Notes: generated by a model not told the origin, from the letters alone. Positions 37,373 through 48,307 are shown, numbered from the stretch's first letter. The stretch is 64,000 bases of DNA from Glycomyces tenuis DSM 44171 (GCF_000427885.1 NZ_ATYW01000003.1:1-64000), one strand, 5' to 3'. Numbers and translations: made by a program.

Positions 37373-39967
37373 CTACACGTGACCGTTCTGGCCGTTGAGC
37401 AGGTTGGCCACCCGGATCAGACCGAGGTGCGAGTACGCCTGCGGGTGGTTCCCGAGGCCGCGTTCGGCGATCGGGTCCCACTGCTCGGGCAGCAGGCCCG
37501 TCGGGCCGGCGCAGGCGAGGATCTGCTCGAACAGCTCCTCGGCGTCGGTGCGGCGACCCACCTGGAGGTAGGCCTCGGCCAGCCAGGCGGCGCACAGGAT
37601 GAACCCGCCTTCGGTGCCCGGCAGGCCGTCGTCGCGGTGGTACCGGTAAACGGTCGGCCCGCTGCGCAGCCCGGCCTCGATCTTGAGGACCGTCTTGAGG
37701 TAGCGCGGGTCGTCGGGCGCCAGCAGGCCCGACAGGCCCACCCACAGCGAGGCCGCGTCCAGGTCCTCGTGGCCGTACGCGGCGGTGTAGGCGCCGACCT
37801 CGTCGTTCCAGCCCAGTTCGAGCACGTTCTTGGCGATCGAGTCGCGCAATTCCGGCCAGGTCGGGCCGTACTCCATGCCGAACTGCTCGGCGACCTTGAG
37901 CGCCCGGTCGACGGTCACCCAGCACATGACCTTCGAGTAGACGTGGTGCCGGGGCGCCTGGCGGGCCTCCCAGATGCCGTGGTCGGGCTCGTGCCAGCGC
38001 TTCTCGACCGCCTCGACCATGGAGGTCAGGACCGACTGCTCGAACTCCGAGAGGTGCCCGCGGCGCTGGGCGACGGCCTCGACGAGCATCGCGACGGGCC
38101 CGAAGACGTCGAGCTGGACCTGGCTGGAGGCGGCGTTGTTGATGCGCACCGGCCTGGCCCCGGCGTAGCCGGGGAGGGTCTCGATGATGGCCTCGGGGGA
38201 CGGCGCGACGCCCTCGATGTCGTAGAGGGGGGCGAGCCGCTCGGGGTGCCCGGCGGTGCGCTCGATGATGTTCGAGACCCACTCGAAGTAGGCCTCGGCC
38301 TCCTGGAGGGAGCCGATGTCGACCAGCGCGTGCGCGGTCATCGCCGCGTCGCGGACCCAGCAGAAGCGGTAGTCCCAGTTGCGCACGCCGCCGAGCTCCT
38401 CGGGCAGCGAGGTGGTGCCCGCGGCGAGGATCGCGCCGGTGGGCTGGTAGCACAGGGCCCGCAGCGTCAGCGCCGAGCGCGAGACCGCCTCGGGTTCGAG
38501 GGCGGGCAGTTTGAGCGAGTCGGACCAGTTGCGCCACCCGGCCTCGGTGGTGCGGCGCCGGACGTTGACCGGCGGCTTCCACTCGCCGAGGTCGTCGACG
38601 CCGGCGCGCATCTCCAGGATCAGCGAGCCTCCGATCTCGGCCAGGTCGACGACGGCGGTGGCCAGGGCGTGCTGGCCGTCGTGGTCGATCTGCCATTCGA
38701 CGCCCGGCGAGCGCAGGCTGATCGGCTCGTTCGCGCCCAGGACCTTGAGACCGTCGTCGGCCACGGGCTGGAGCTGCACGGGCAGCTGCCCGAACTCCGG
38801 GCGCGGCGCGAAGGTGATCTTGACGGGGACCTCGCCGGTGATCTCGCGCACCAGGACGGTGGCGTTGAAATCGCCGCGGCGGCGCAGCGTCGAGTCGAGC
38901 CAGTCGGTGATCGTCAGGCCCGGCCAGCGCGTCTCGACGGTCATCGTCCCGGCGACGTAGCGCTGGCCCAGCGGGATGCCCGCGCTGACCGGCTGGACGG
39001 TGAAGTGCCCGGCGTGCTCGCCGCCGAGCAGGTCGGCGAAGACCGACGCGGAGTCGGGGCGGGGGTGGCACATCCACGTCAGGCGCGCGTCCGGGGTGAG
39101 CAGCGCGTGGTTGGCGCCGTCGGCCAGCATCGAGTGGCGCTCGATGAGCTGCGCCGATTCGCCCTGGAGCCAGCTGCGGCGGGTGTCCACGAGGTGCGCC
39201 AGGAGCCTCGCGACGTCCTCGGGGTCACCGATCCGGAAGGAGGCCCGGGTGGGGCCGGGCCCCACCCGGATGCCGATGTCCGGGCCATGGAGATGCGCAA
39301 ACGCATTCTCATCGGTCACGTCGTCACCGAGGAAGAGCACCGCGGAGGCCCCCAGCTGGTGGCGCAGCTTGTCGAGGGCGTCGCCCTTGTGGGTGGTCAC
39401 CACCGACAGGTCGATGACGGCCTTGCCCTCCGTGGTCTGCACGCCATCCCAAGTGGACGGGCCCTTGCGGACCTCCTCGGTGGCCTCGGCGGCGTCGGCC
39501 TCCGAGGCCTCCCTGGTGTGCAGCGCCGCGCCCGCCGGCTTCGGCTCCACCCGCGTGCCCGTGTAGCGCTCCGCAATCGCCGTGAGTTCCGCCACAAGCT
39601 TGTCGCGGCGGCGCTGGTCCTCGCTCGACAGCGCCCGGGTGAACCCGACGTCGAACTCGGAGCCGTGCGAGCCCACCAGATGGATCTCGGACGGCAGGCG
39701 CGAGAGCGCCGCCAGGTCCCGCAGTGCGCGACCGGAGATGACCGCCACCTTCGTCTGCGGCAGGTTCGCGAGCGTCCGCAACGCCGTGACCGATTCGGGA
39801 ATCGGCTTGGCCTGCGAGGGGTCGGTGACGATGGGGGCGAGCGTGCCGTCGTAGTCGCAGGCGATCAACAGCTGCGGTACTCGGGCGAGTTGAGCGAGGG
39901 CCGAGCGAAGCTCGTCGGAGGAACTCAGTCCTTCAGGGCCGGGTCCCTCTGGGCTTGGTGCGGTCAT
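37373..39967 (-). CDS. otsB: Trehalose-6-phosphate phosphatase fused to GH15 glucoamylase/trehalase-like domain
   Basis: An 864-residue fusion. Residues about 25-270 are the HAD-fold phosphatase OtsB (CDYDGTLAPI with Asp38 and Asp40; VISGRALRDL; LGDDVTDENAF). From about residue 300 it is a GH15-type (alpha/alpha)6 hydrolase with an N-terminal beta-sandwich (RNWDYRFCWVRDAAMTAHAL; SSQVQLDVFG; LLPEQWDP). GH15 trehalases occur in actinobacteria, so the protein may both finish and degrade trehalose, or act on another glucoside. The ATG at 39967 has GGAG 10 nt upstream. It lies downstream of otsA. Confidence 0.88.
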   Translation of the reverse strand: MTAPSPEGPGPEGLSSSDELRSALAQLARVPQLLIACDYDGTLAPIVTDPSQAKPIPESVTALRTLANLPQTKVAVISGRALRDLAALSRLPSEIHLVGSHGSEFDVGFTRALSSEDQRRRDKLVAELTAIAERYTGTRVEPKPAGAALHTREASEADAAEATEEVRKGPSTWDGVQTTEGKAVIDLSVVTTHKGDALDKLRHQLGASAVLFLGDDVTDENAFAHLHGPDIGIRVGPGPTRASFRIGDPEDVARLLAHLVDTRRSWLQGESAQLIERHSMLADGANHALLTPDARLTWMCHPRPDSASVFADLLGGEHAGHFTVQPVSAGIPLGQRYVAGTMTVETRWPGLTITDWLDSTLRRRGDFNATVLVREITGEVPVKITFAPRPEFGQLPVQLQPVADDGLKVLGANEPISLRSPGVEWQIDHDGQHALATAVVDLAEIGGSLILEMRAGVDDLGEWKPPVNVRRRTTEAGWRNWSDSLKLPALEPEAVSRSALTLRALCYQPTGAILAAGTTSLPEELGGVRNWDYRFCWVRDAAMTAHALVDIGSLQEAEAYFEWVSNIIERTAGHPERLAPLYDIEGVAPSPEAIIETLPGYAGARPVRINNAASSQVQLDVFGPVAMLVEAVAQRRGHLSEFEQSVLTSMVEAVEKRWHEPDHGIWEARQAPRHHVYSKVMCWVTVDRALKVAEQFGMEYGPTWPELRDSIAKNVLELGWNDEVGAYTAAYGHEDLDAASLWVGLSGLLAPDDPRYLKTVLKIEAGLRSGPTVYRYHRDDGLPGTEGGFILCAAWLAEAYLQVGRRTDAEELFEQILACAGPTGLLPEQWDPIAERGLGNHPQAYSHLGLIRVANLLNGQNGHV

Positions 39968-40013
39968 CTTGGCGTATCTCCAACACCGGTCAGTTGCGGA
40001 ATCAGGCTTGTGC

Positions 40014-41459
40014 CTACCTGCCTTCCGCCGCTTCAGCGGCGGGTGGGCTGCCCGGATTGTACGCTGCGCTGCGCTCCGGAACACCTAGCGCTGTGAGGAA
40101 ACTGCGGGCCCAACGGCTTACGTCATGCTTGCGCAGGTAGCGCCTCATCGCGCGCATTCTTTTCATCTTATCGTCCGCGGACGACTCCGCCGCTGTCACG
40201 AATCCGTCTTTCAAGCCGGTCAGATCGTGCGGATTCACCAGGAACGCCTGCCGCAGATCCCCTGCGGCACCGGCGAACTCGCTCAACACGAGCGCGCCTC
40301 GGTTCTCGACCTGGCTGGCCACGTACTCCTTCGCCACCAGGTTCATGCCGTCGCGCAGCGGCGTGACCGCCATGACGTCGGCCGCCTGGTACAGCGCCGA
40401 GAGCTCGTACCTGTCGAACGATTGGTGGAGGTAGTGGACCGCCGGAAGGCCCACCTGCCCGAACTCGCCGTTGATGCGACCGACTTCACGCTCGACCTTG
40501 TCACGCAGCACCCGGTACTGCTCGACCCGCTCGCGGCTCGGCGTGGCCACCTGCACCATCACCGTCTTGGGCACGCGGAAGCGCCCGTCCTCGAGCAGCT
40601 CGCGGAACGCCTTGAGGCGCGTCTCGATGCCCTTGGTGTAGTCCAACCGGTCGACGCCGAGGATGATCGTGTCCGGCTCGCCCAGCTCGGCGCGGATCTC
40701 CTTGGCCCGATGGCGCGCCCGCTCGGTGTTCGCGACCTCCTCGTACGTGGCGGTGTCGATCGAGATGGGGAAGGCGTCGGCCCTGACCAGGCGGTCTTCG
40801 ACCGTGACGTAGTGCCCGCGCGGCCGGTGGCCGAGCAGGTGCCTGGTGAGGGCGAGGAAGTTCTGCGCCGCCAGCGGGCGCTGGAAGCCCACCAGGTCCG
40901 CTCCCAGCAGGCCCTTGAGGATCTCCATGCGGTGGGGCAGCTGCATGAACAGCTCCACCGGCGGGAAGGGGATGTGCAGGAAGAATCCGATGCGCAGGTC
41001 GGGACGGCGCTCCCGCAGCATCGCGGGGACCAGTTGCAGCTGGTAGTCCTGGACCCAGACCACCGCGCCGGGCGCGGCCTCGGCCGCGCACACCTCGGCG
41101 AAACGGGCGTTGACCTCGTAATACGACTTCCACCACGAGCGGCGGAACATGCGAGGCTGCACCGCGTCGTGGTACAGCGGCCACAGCGAGGCGTTCGAGA
41201 AGCCCTCGTAGTAGCGGGCGATCTCGTCGGCGCTGAGCTCGACCGGCAGCAGCTTGATGCCGTCGGCCTCGAACGGCTCGGGAGCGGCGCCGGTCTGTCC
41301 GGCCCAGCCGATCCACGTGCCCTGGTTGGCCTGGAGAACTGGTTCGAGGGCGGTGACGAGGCCGCCAGGGGATCGGCGCCAGGTTCGGTTTCCCTCGTCG
41401 TCGACCACGGAGTCGACGGGGAGGCGGTTGGCTACGACAATGAAGGATGCGTTGCTCAA
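40014..41459 (-). CDS. otsA: Trehalose-6-phosphate synthase
   Basis: A 481-residue GT20 enzyme that transfers glucose from UDP- or GDP-glucose to glucose-6-phosphate. Key parts: VVANRLPV at the start, [37 protein letters not shown] and [16 protein letters not shown]. The TTG start has AAGGAGG 9 nt upstream. It is followed after 46 bp by the OtsB-GH15 fusion, so both steps of the pathway are in one operon. Confidence 0.94.
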   Translation of the reverse strand: MSNASFIVVANRLPVDSVVDDEGNRTWRRSPGGLVTALEPVLQANQGTWIGWAGQTGAAPEPFEADGIKLLPVELSADEIARYYEGFSNASLWPLYHDAVQPRMFRRSWWKSYYEVNARFAEVCAAEAAPGAVVWVQDYQLQLVPAMLRERRPDLRIGFFLHIPFPPVELFMQLPHRMEILKGLLGADLVGFQRPLAAQNFLALTRHLLGHRPRGHYVTVEDRLVRADAFPISIDTATYEEVANTERARHRAKEIRAELGEPDTIILGVDRLDYTKGIETRLKAFRELLEDGRFRVPKTVMVQVATPSRERVEQYRVLRDKVEREVGRINGEFGQVGLPAVHYLHQSFDRYELSALYQAADVMAVTPLRDGMNLVAKEYVASQVENRGALVLSEFAGAAGDLRQAFLVNPHDLTGLKDGFVTAAESSADDKMKRMRAMRRYLRKHDVSRWARSFLTALGVPERSAAYNPGSPPAAEAAEGR

Positions 41460-41607
41460 TTTGTAGTCCCTCCTTTACGCAAGATTACCGGCTGGGCGGT
41501 TCGGGCGGTTCGTGACGGAGCAGTGTCCCCGGGCGGGGCGAATGGCGGGCCGGGCAGGGGCTTGTCATCATTGAGGGCGGTTAACCACGAGTCAGCGAAG
41601 GATCAGT

Positions 41608-43287
<1,680 letters not shown>

Positions 43288-43289
43288 CG

Positions 43290-43691
43290 ATGGCCCGTTA
43301 CACGACCGACGTGGCCCTGCGCTGGTCGGACATGGACGCCTTCGGGCATGTGAACAACAACAAGTACATGGTGCTGCTCGAAGAGGCGCGCGTGTCGATG
43401 ATGTTCACCGTCGCCGAGGCCGCCGGGGTCCCCGGCTTCAGGCAGGGCGTCGTGGTCGCCCGCCACGAGGTCGACTACCTGCTGCCCGTCACGGTCCCCG
43501 CCGAGGTCCGCGTCGAGCTGTGGGTGGAGCGGATCGGGAACGCCTCGTTCACCTTCGCCTACGAGCTGTTCGCGAACGACAAGCTCGCGCTGCGGGCCAA
43601 GTCCGTCATGGTGCCCTACGACACCGCCGAAGGCCGCCCCCGCCGCCTCACCGAGCCCGAGCGGGCGTTCCTGGCGCGATGGGAGGACTAG
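43290..43691 (+). CDS. Acyl-CoA thioesterase, hot-dog fold (4HBT)
   Basis: A 133-residue single hot-dog protein with the YbgC-like active site WSDMDAFGHVNNNKYMVLLEEAR (Asp and His). It begins 2 nt after the ettA stop and overlaps the next gene by 13 nt. A similar gene follows ettA in mycobacteria. The physiological acyl substrate is unknown. Confidence 0.9.
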   Translation: MARYTTDVALRWSDMDAFGHVNNNKYMVLLEEARVSMMFTVAEAAGVPGFRQGVVVARHEVDYLLPVTVPAEVRVELWVERIGNASFTFAYELFANDKLALRAKSVMVPYDTAEGRPRRLTEPERAFLARWED

Positions 43692-44233
43692 CCCCCGACG
43701 ACGCCGCGTTCGCGTCCAGGGTCGCCAGGCTCGACGCGAACGCCCTCCTGCGCGTCCACGACGGCCGCCTGTGGGCCGCGCTGCCCATCGGCGCGCTGGC
43801 CGTGCGCGAGCTCGCCGGAGGCCTCGAGGAGGCCGTCTACCGCGCCGGCGACCTCAGCGACGGCCGCATCGAGGCCCGGCCCGCGTCCGAATGGCGCGGC
43901 CGGCTGCCGGGGCGGCCCTGGGAGGTCGTCGAGACCGTGCCCGCCGCCGAGGTGGCCGCCATCGACCGCCAGGCCGCCGAGGCGCTGCGTCAGCGGCGCG
44001 GGCAGGGCGTCGGCGACCGGCGTCTGCGGGACGCGCTGCTCGACCACGTGACCCTGCGCGTCGAACACGGCGGCGAACGGTACGCTGTCGAACTCCGGCT
44101 CGTGGTGGCCCTGATGCGGATGGGCTTCCTCGGCGAGGGCCCCGTCAGGGTGCTCCGGGCCGGACGCAGGGTCGGCCTCGCGGCCGCCCACGGCGGCGTG
44201 TGGGACCGCGAGCGCGGCCTCCCATTGCTCTGA
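43679..44233 (+). CDS. Conserved hypothetical protein, ettA-linked
   Basis: A 184-residue soluble protein without TM or signal. It is Arg/Ala-rich, with a beta-rich start (ALLRVHDGRLWAALPIGALAVREL) and a helical RQRRGQGVGDRRLRDALLDHV segment. It overlaps the thioesterase by 13 nt and is probably co-translated with it. From memory, mycobacteria have an uncharacterised gene at this place. I cannot assign a function. Confidence 0.75.
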   Translation: MGGLAPDDAAFASRVARLDANALLRVHDGRLWAALPIGALAVRELAGGLEEAVYRAGDLSDGRIEARPASEWRGRLPGRPWEVVETVPAAEVAAIDRQAAEALRQRRGQGVGDRRLRDALLDHVTLRVEHGGERYAVELRLVVALMRMGFLGEGPVRVLRAGRRVGLAAAHGGVWDRERGLPLL

Positions 44234-44550
44234 CGGGTGACACCGCTCTGACGGAAACCCGACGGACGGCGTCATAACGCCGGGCCGATGCGGCGTCGAC
44301 GTATGAGACATGTGACAGTCATCGGCGCTGGGCTGCGAACACATGCACCGGGGTTCATACTTTTGGGCAGGAATGCCTGACGGTTGTGCATTGTCGGTGC
44401 CAAGTCCTAGGCTGCTCAGCGTGACGGGGCGTAACTTGGCAATGCGCGAAGCAGCGCAAATCCGGCTAAGTTCAGCCAACTAGGAATGCCAAACGTAAAG
44501 CCCATGTACTGCCGGTGATTCGTATTTTGGGTGGGAAGGCGGACGAGAAT
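44234..44550 (+). other. 317-nt gap before the YbjN gene
   Basis: GGCGT-CATA-ACGCC (44268-44281) is a small hairpin and may end the ettA operon. TAGGCT at 44408-44413 is the best -10 in the gap and leads to a 20-codon frame (listed separately). AGGAATGCC occurs twice (about 44370 and 44484). The rest shows nothing recognisable. Confidence 0.4.
44421..44483 (+). CDS. Possible 20-residue leader peptide
   Basis: A GTG lies 7 nt after TAGGCT (44408-44413) and opens a frame encoding MTGRNLAMREAAQIRLSSAN, ending 67 nt before the YbjN-domain gene. The arrangement resembles other leaderless starts in this window, so a short translated leader upstream of the YbjN gene is possible. The frame is short and could be chance. 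Confidence 0.3.
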   Translation: MTGRNLAMREAAQIRLSSAN

Positions 44551-45312
44551 ATGGCGTGGTGGCGCAGCAATAGGAAGCGCAATGCGGAGGACGAGGCCGT
44601 GGCCGAGCAGGTCGCGGACGCCGACAGCGAGCTCGGCGGTTCGGCCGAGCGCGCCCAGGCGCGCGGCAGCCAGCCCAGCCCGGTTCCGAGCCCCAGGACC
44701 GAGCGGCACGACGCGCCCGAGCTCGCCATGTCCGAGGCCGAGGAGTACGCGCACGGACATGTCGGCCAGTTGGACTTCGGCCCGGGCGAGGAGCAGATCT
44801 CCGAGGTCGAGCGCTGGCATCTCATCAAGCGCGACCTCGAGGAGATCGACCCCGACTTCGTCTCCGACCTCGAGGAGATCGCGCAGAGCCACCGCGACGA
44901 GGTCATGCCGCTCGACTCCGAGCGGATCGTCTCGGCGCTGAAGAACCTCGACATCCGGTACCTGATCGACGAGAACGGCGGTGTCGTGGCGCTGTGGGAG
45001 CGGCACATCGTGCAGGTGCGCGCCGAAGGCCCCGACGCCGACATCCTGGTCCTGCGCGCCCGCGCCTACCAGACCGTGCCGCGCGACTGGGCCGAGCGCG
45101 GCTACGCCGCCATGAACGAGTGGAACCGCACCAGGCGCTTCCTCAAGGCCTACCTCGGCGAACCCACCGAGTCCGGCTCGCTCCCCGTGTTCGGCGAGAT
45201 TCAGCTCCCCGTCCGCCCCGGCATCACCTTGGCGCTGCTCGAAGAGCTCATCGACTGCGGCACCGCGATCTCGGGCACCTTCGTGGAATGGCTGGAAGGC
45301 GAGCTGCTGTAG
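44551..45312 (+). CDS. YbjN-domain protein
   Basis: A 253-residue cytosolic protein: a polar, low-complexity N-terminus (about 85 residues), then a YbjN/type-III-chaperone-like fold (IVSALKNLDIRYLIDENGGVVALWERH ... AAMNEWNRTRRFLKAYL ... FVEWLEGELL at the end). Such domains are common in actinobacteria, and their role is unclear. The ATG at 44551 was chosen; a GTG at 44515 would add 12 residues. A strong terminator follows. Confidence 0.75.
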   Translation: MAWWRSNRKRNAEDEAVAEQVADADSELGGSAERAQARGSQPSPVPSPRTERHDAPELAMSEAEEYAHGHVGQLDFGPGEEQISEVERWHLIKRDLEEIDPDFVSDLEEIAQSHRDEVMPLDSERIVSALKNLDIRYLIDENGGVVALWERHIVQVRAEGPDADILVLRARAYQTVPRDWAERGYAAMNEWNRTRRFLKAYLGEPTESGSLPVFGEIQLPVRPGITLALLEELIDCGTAISGTFVEWLEGELL

Positions 45313-45333
45313 CGCTCGCGAACCCGCGACTTC

Positions 45334-45361
45334 GGGGCCCGGCCGATCGCGGCCGGGCCCC
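45334..45361 (+). terminator. Perfect 12-bp hairpin terminator
   Basis: GGGGCCCGGCCG and its exact complement flank the loop ATCG, 22 nt after the YbjN gene stop. Confidence 0.85.
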
Positions 45362-45541
45362 TGTCGCATCCGATGCCCGGGAAAGTCTCAAATGTTCTGT
45401 CTATTTTGATCGGGGCTGTTGCGGATGATCGCTGTATGTTCTGCTTGTTCTCGCTGCTCAAAGGCGATCGGAAAGCGTGATAGACCGGCCACGGGTATCA
45501 TGTGGTGAATCGACTCCCCCAAATGAATACCTGGAGCCAGG

Positions 45542-46429
45542 ATGACTTCGATTCCCCCCGAAGACCAGCGGCCCTCTCCGGCGCGGCAGCCCGTGTCGCC
45601 GGAGAACCCCGGCGAGACCGTCCCCGAATCCCCTGTGCCGCAGCCCGCCGGCGAGGCCGTCCCCGACATGCCGGTATCGCGGCAGGAGGCCGACACCGCT
45701 TCTGAGGCGGCCGCACCGCGGGCCGCCGACATCATCGAAAGCCCTACACCGCGGCCCGCGGACGTGGCCGTCCCCGAGGCGCCGGTACCGCCGCAGGCCG
45801 CCGACGCCGCCGTCCCCACACCGCAGCCCGTGGACACGGGCGTCCCCGCCACACCGGCGCCGCAGCAGGTCGCCGCTCCGGCGCCCCAAGCGGCCCCGGT
45901 GGCCGAGACGCTCACTCCGCCGCCGAACCCGCCGGCTCCCGCGCAGGCGATGCAGCAGACCGCGCCCGCACAGGTCGGCACGCAGCAGTTCGCGGCCGTC
46001 CCTCCCGCGGTCACCGGCCCGATCCTCATGGCGCGCCCGCCGCGCAGGCCCGGCCGGGCCGCGATCATCGTGCTCTCGGTGGCGCTGGTGGCGGTCGGTT
46101 TCACGGCCGGGATCCTCGCGGTGCTGTTCGCCCAGCAGTCCGGCGAGCTCGAAGAGCAGGAGGCCCTCGTCGAGGAACTGCAGGCCTCGGAAGAGCAGCT
46201 CAGCGAGGAGAACGCCGGGCTCAGCAGCAGCCTCGAGGACCTTCAGGAAGTCTCGACGGAGTTCGACGAATGCGAGGCGGCGTTCCAGGAGTGGGTGGAC
46301 CACGTCTATGAGGGTGAGCTCAACTACGACGCCGAGAACTTCGAAGAGATCTTCACCGACGAGTACATCGAATACCAGTTGGCGCACGAAGAGCTCTACC
46401 GCGAGGCCGAGCTCCAATGCATCCAGTGA
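45542..46429 (+). CDS. Single-pass membrane protein with Pro-rich tail and coiled coil
   Basis: A 295-residue protein. Residues 1-160 are a Pro/Ala/Val-rich, disordered cytoplasmic region with degenerate repeats of the type PQPA..AVP..PV. One TM (about 177-200) follows a basic PPRRPGR stop. The extracytoplasmic part begins with a Glu/Leu coiled coil (about 203-240) and ends in an acidic Tyr/Glu-rich domain. GGAGCCAGG precedes the ATG, and TATCAT at 45495-45500 may be the -10. I do not recognise the family; the layout suggests a scaffold or septal/wall protein. Confidence 0.7.
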   Translation: MTSIPPEDQRPSPARQPVSPENPGETVPESPVPQPAGEAVPDMPVSRQEADTASEAAAPRAADIIESPTPRPADVAVPEAPVPPQAADAAVPTPQPVDTGVPATPAPQQVAAPAPQAAPVAETLTPPPNPPAPAQAMQQTAPAQVGTQQFAAVPPAVTGPILMARPPRRPGRAAIIVLSVALVAVGFTAGILAVLFAQQSGELEEQEALVEELQASEEQLSEENAGLSSSLEDLQEVSTEFDECEAAFQEWVDHVYEGELNYDAENFEEIFTDEYIEYQLAHEELYREAELQCIQ

Positions 46430-46447
46430 CGGACCTCTGACGAAACG

Positions 46448-46479
46448 GCGAGCGGCCCGCCTCGAGGCGGGCCGCTCGC
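46448..46479. terminator. Perfect 32-bp palindromic terminator
   Basis: A perfect dyad with 16-bp arms lies between the convergent membrane-protein and globin genes. Confidence 0.88.
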
Positions 46480-46497
46480 TCAGGTCTCAGGTGTTCC

Positions 46498-46649
46498 GCA
46501 GCTCGTGTTCGTGCTTCACGCGTGCCGCAAACCGCGGCGCTCACGGTTCACATGTTCCGCATCCGGAGCTTCCGCTTCATGCGTTCGGCATCGGGAGCTC
46601 GTGCTTCATGCGTTCCGCATGCTGAGCTCGTGCTTCATGCGTTCCGCAT
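46498..46649 (-). repeat. 29-bp degenerate tandem repeat at the globin 3' end
   Basis: Copies of a 29-bp unit follow each other. The 26-bp cores at 46595-46620 and 46624-46649 are identical, that at 46566-46591 differs at a few bases, and those near 46537-46562 and 46498-46525 are more decayed. The right-hand copy includes the last codons and stop of the globin gene, so the gene's 3' end has been duplicated repeatedly toward the terminator. The gradient of decay suggests the copy nearest the gene is the newest or best kept. Confidence 0.85.
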
Positions 46650-47066
46650 GAAGTCCGCCGCGCGTTCCATGTACTCCCACATGACCTTGTCGTACTCCTC
46701 GGGGAGGGCGACGACGTCCATGGCGTGGCGCATGCACCGCAGCCAGGCGTCGCGTTCGCGCTCGCCGATCACGTACGGGGCGTGGCGCATCCTCAGGCGC
46801 GGGTGGCCGCGCTCCTCGGAGTAGGTGTGCGGGCCGCCCCAGTACTGCTCCAGGAACATCTGGAAGCGGCGGGTGGCGGGCGCGAGGTCTTCCTCCGGGT
46901 AGAGCGGGCGCAGGATCTCGTCGTCGGCGACCTGCTCGTAGAAGGCCTCGGTCAACCGCTTGAACGTCTCGGCACCGCCCACCGCCTCATAGAAGGACTG
47001 GGTGGGCGCGGGCTGGCCGGTCGGCGTGAGCGACACGACGGCACGCGGGCTGTTGGAGGTCGGCAT
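46635..47066 (-). CDS. glbO: Truncated hemoglobin, group II (GlbO type)
   Basis: A 143-residue globin with [58 protein letters not shown] and a C-terminal helix. The group-II residues near the heme (Tyr in FYEQV, Trp in DAWLRCM, proximal His in RMRHAP) are in place. The N-terminal 20 residues are an extension. Role: oxygen or NO/peroxide chemistry. The gene's last codons lie within a 29-bp tandem repeat. MscS lies upstream on the same strand. Confidence 0.93.
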   Translation of the reverse strand: MPTSNSPRAVVSLTPTGQPAPTQSFYEAVGGAETFKRLTEAFYEQVADDEILRPLYPEEDLAPATRRFQMFLEQYWGGPHTYSEERGHPRLRMRHAPYVIGERERDAWLRCMRHAMDVVALPEEYDKVMWEYMERAADFMRNA

Positions 47067-47146
47067 CCATCCATCGTGCCAAGCTCAGGACCGCAAGGGA
47101 ACACTATCCGATGCGCGTCACACCGAGTGCGCCGCAGATCACCTTG

Positions 47147-48151
47147 TCACTGCTGGGGTTCGGTCGGCGTCGCGCTGCTCCTCGGCACGTACACCCGGGC
47201 CGCCATCGTGTCGGTGATGCCGGCCTCCTTCAGCGCGTCGGCGATGCGCCGGCGCAGCTCGCGGCCCGCCGCCCACTGCTGGTCGCTCGAGGTCTTCACC
47301 CCGAGCCGCAGCTTGGTCTGGTCGATGGTCACCTCGATGACGCCGACGTACTCGGGCTCCTCGATCACGTGGTCGCGCCACTCCTCGTCCTCGGCGAACG
47401 CGGCGGCGACCTCGGTCATGAGGCGCCCGGCCTCGTCGACGTCGACCGTCGGCGGCAGCGGCGTGTCGACCACGACGTACGCCCAGCTCTGGCTCGAGTT
47501 GCCGACCCGCAGGATCTGCCCGTTGCGCACGTACCACAGTGTCCCGTCCAGGGCCCTGATCGTGGTCACCCGCAGGCCCATGTCCTCGACGGTGCCCGAG
47601 GCGTCCCCGACGTCGACGATGTCGCCGACGCCGTACTGGTCCTCCAGGAGGATGAAGATCCCGGCCAGGTAGTCCTGCACGAGGTTCTGCGCGCCGAAGC
47701 CGATCGCGATGCCCGCGATGCCGGCGCTGGCCAGGATCGGCGCCAGGTTCACGTTGAAGACGCTCAGGATCAGCATGAACGCCACGCTCATGATGACGAT
47801 GCCGTTGATGTGCTGGAGCACGCTGGTGAGGGTCGCGGCCCGCTGCTGGGTCCGGTCACCGACGATCTCCTCGCGGCGGCTCTTGGACGAGCCGAGCAGG
47901 TTGTTCAGCTCCGCGATCGACTGCGGCCGTTTGGTGGTAGTGACCTGCTTGATGATCCTGGCGATGAAGCGGTTCACGAGCCAGCGCAGCACGAAGGCCG
48001 CGATGACGATGACCAGGATCTCGAAGATCTTGTCGATGACCGCGCCGCCGTCGAGGGAGAAGCCCCTGCTCTCGGTCACGCGCCACAGCAGCGAGCACGA
48101 GTTGAACCCCGTCTCGCAGGGAGAGTCTCCGGTAGCGGCAAGCAGTTCCAC
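47147..48151 (-). CDS. Small-conductance mechanosensitive channel (MscS family)
   Basis: A 334-residue channel: three TM segments (about 38-60, 105-130, 136-160), with the pore-lining helix and beta domain in ASAGIAGIAIGFGAQNLVQDYLAGIFILLEDQYGVGDIVDVGDASGTVEDMGLR (split over residues about 140-195), and a C-terminal alpha/beta cage. It opens under membrane tension to release osmolytes. GTG start with AAGGAAGAAC upstream. It is divergent from the HNH gene. Confidence 0.93.
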   Translation of the reverse strand: MELLAATGDSPCETGFNSCSLLWRVTESRGFSLDGGAVIDKIFEILVIVIAAFVLRWLVNRFIARIIKQVTTTKRPQSIAELNNLLGSSKSRREEIVGDRTQQRAATLTSVLQHINGIVIMSVAFMLILSVFNVNLAPILASAGIAGIAIGFGAQNLVQDYLAGIFILLEDQYGVGDIVDVGDASGTVEDMGLRVTTIRALDGTLWYVRNGQILRVGNSSQSWAYVVVDTPLPPTVDVDEAGRLMTEVAAAFAEDEEWRDHVIEEPEYVGVIEVTIDQTKLRLGVKTSSDQQWAAGRELRRRIADALKEAGITDTMAARVYVPRSSATPTEPQQ

Positions 48152-48291
48152 GTTCTTCCTTCTGCGCCTCGGGGGCCGCGCACCCTCCGGGGTCGCGACG
48201 GCTTCAGATGCTCATCGACGGGTGTTCGACCAGACGATATTCGCTCGTCACCAAAGATCCCAGGGAACCGGGGTGCAATTTCTTGAGATTT

Positions 48292-48307
48292 ACGTCAAAC
48301 TTGACGT
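48292..48307 (+). promoter_or_regulatory. Palindrome upstream of the HNH gene
   Basis: ACGTCAA-AC-TTGACGT is a perfect dyad with 7-bp arms, 27 bp before the HNH start and 141 bp before the divergent mscS start. It may be an operator; its right arm could double as a -35 (TTGACG). Confidence 0.45.

Noticed and set aside
46448..46649. A mobile-element end next to the globin gene
   Set aside because: The repeats are short, tandem and derived from the gene's own 3' end. No inverted termini or transposase occur.
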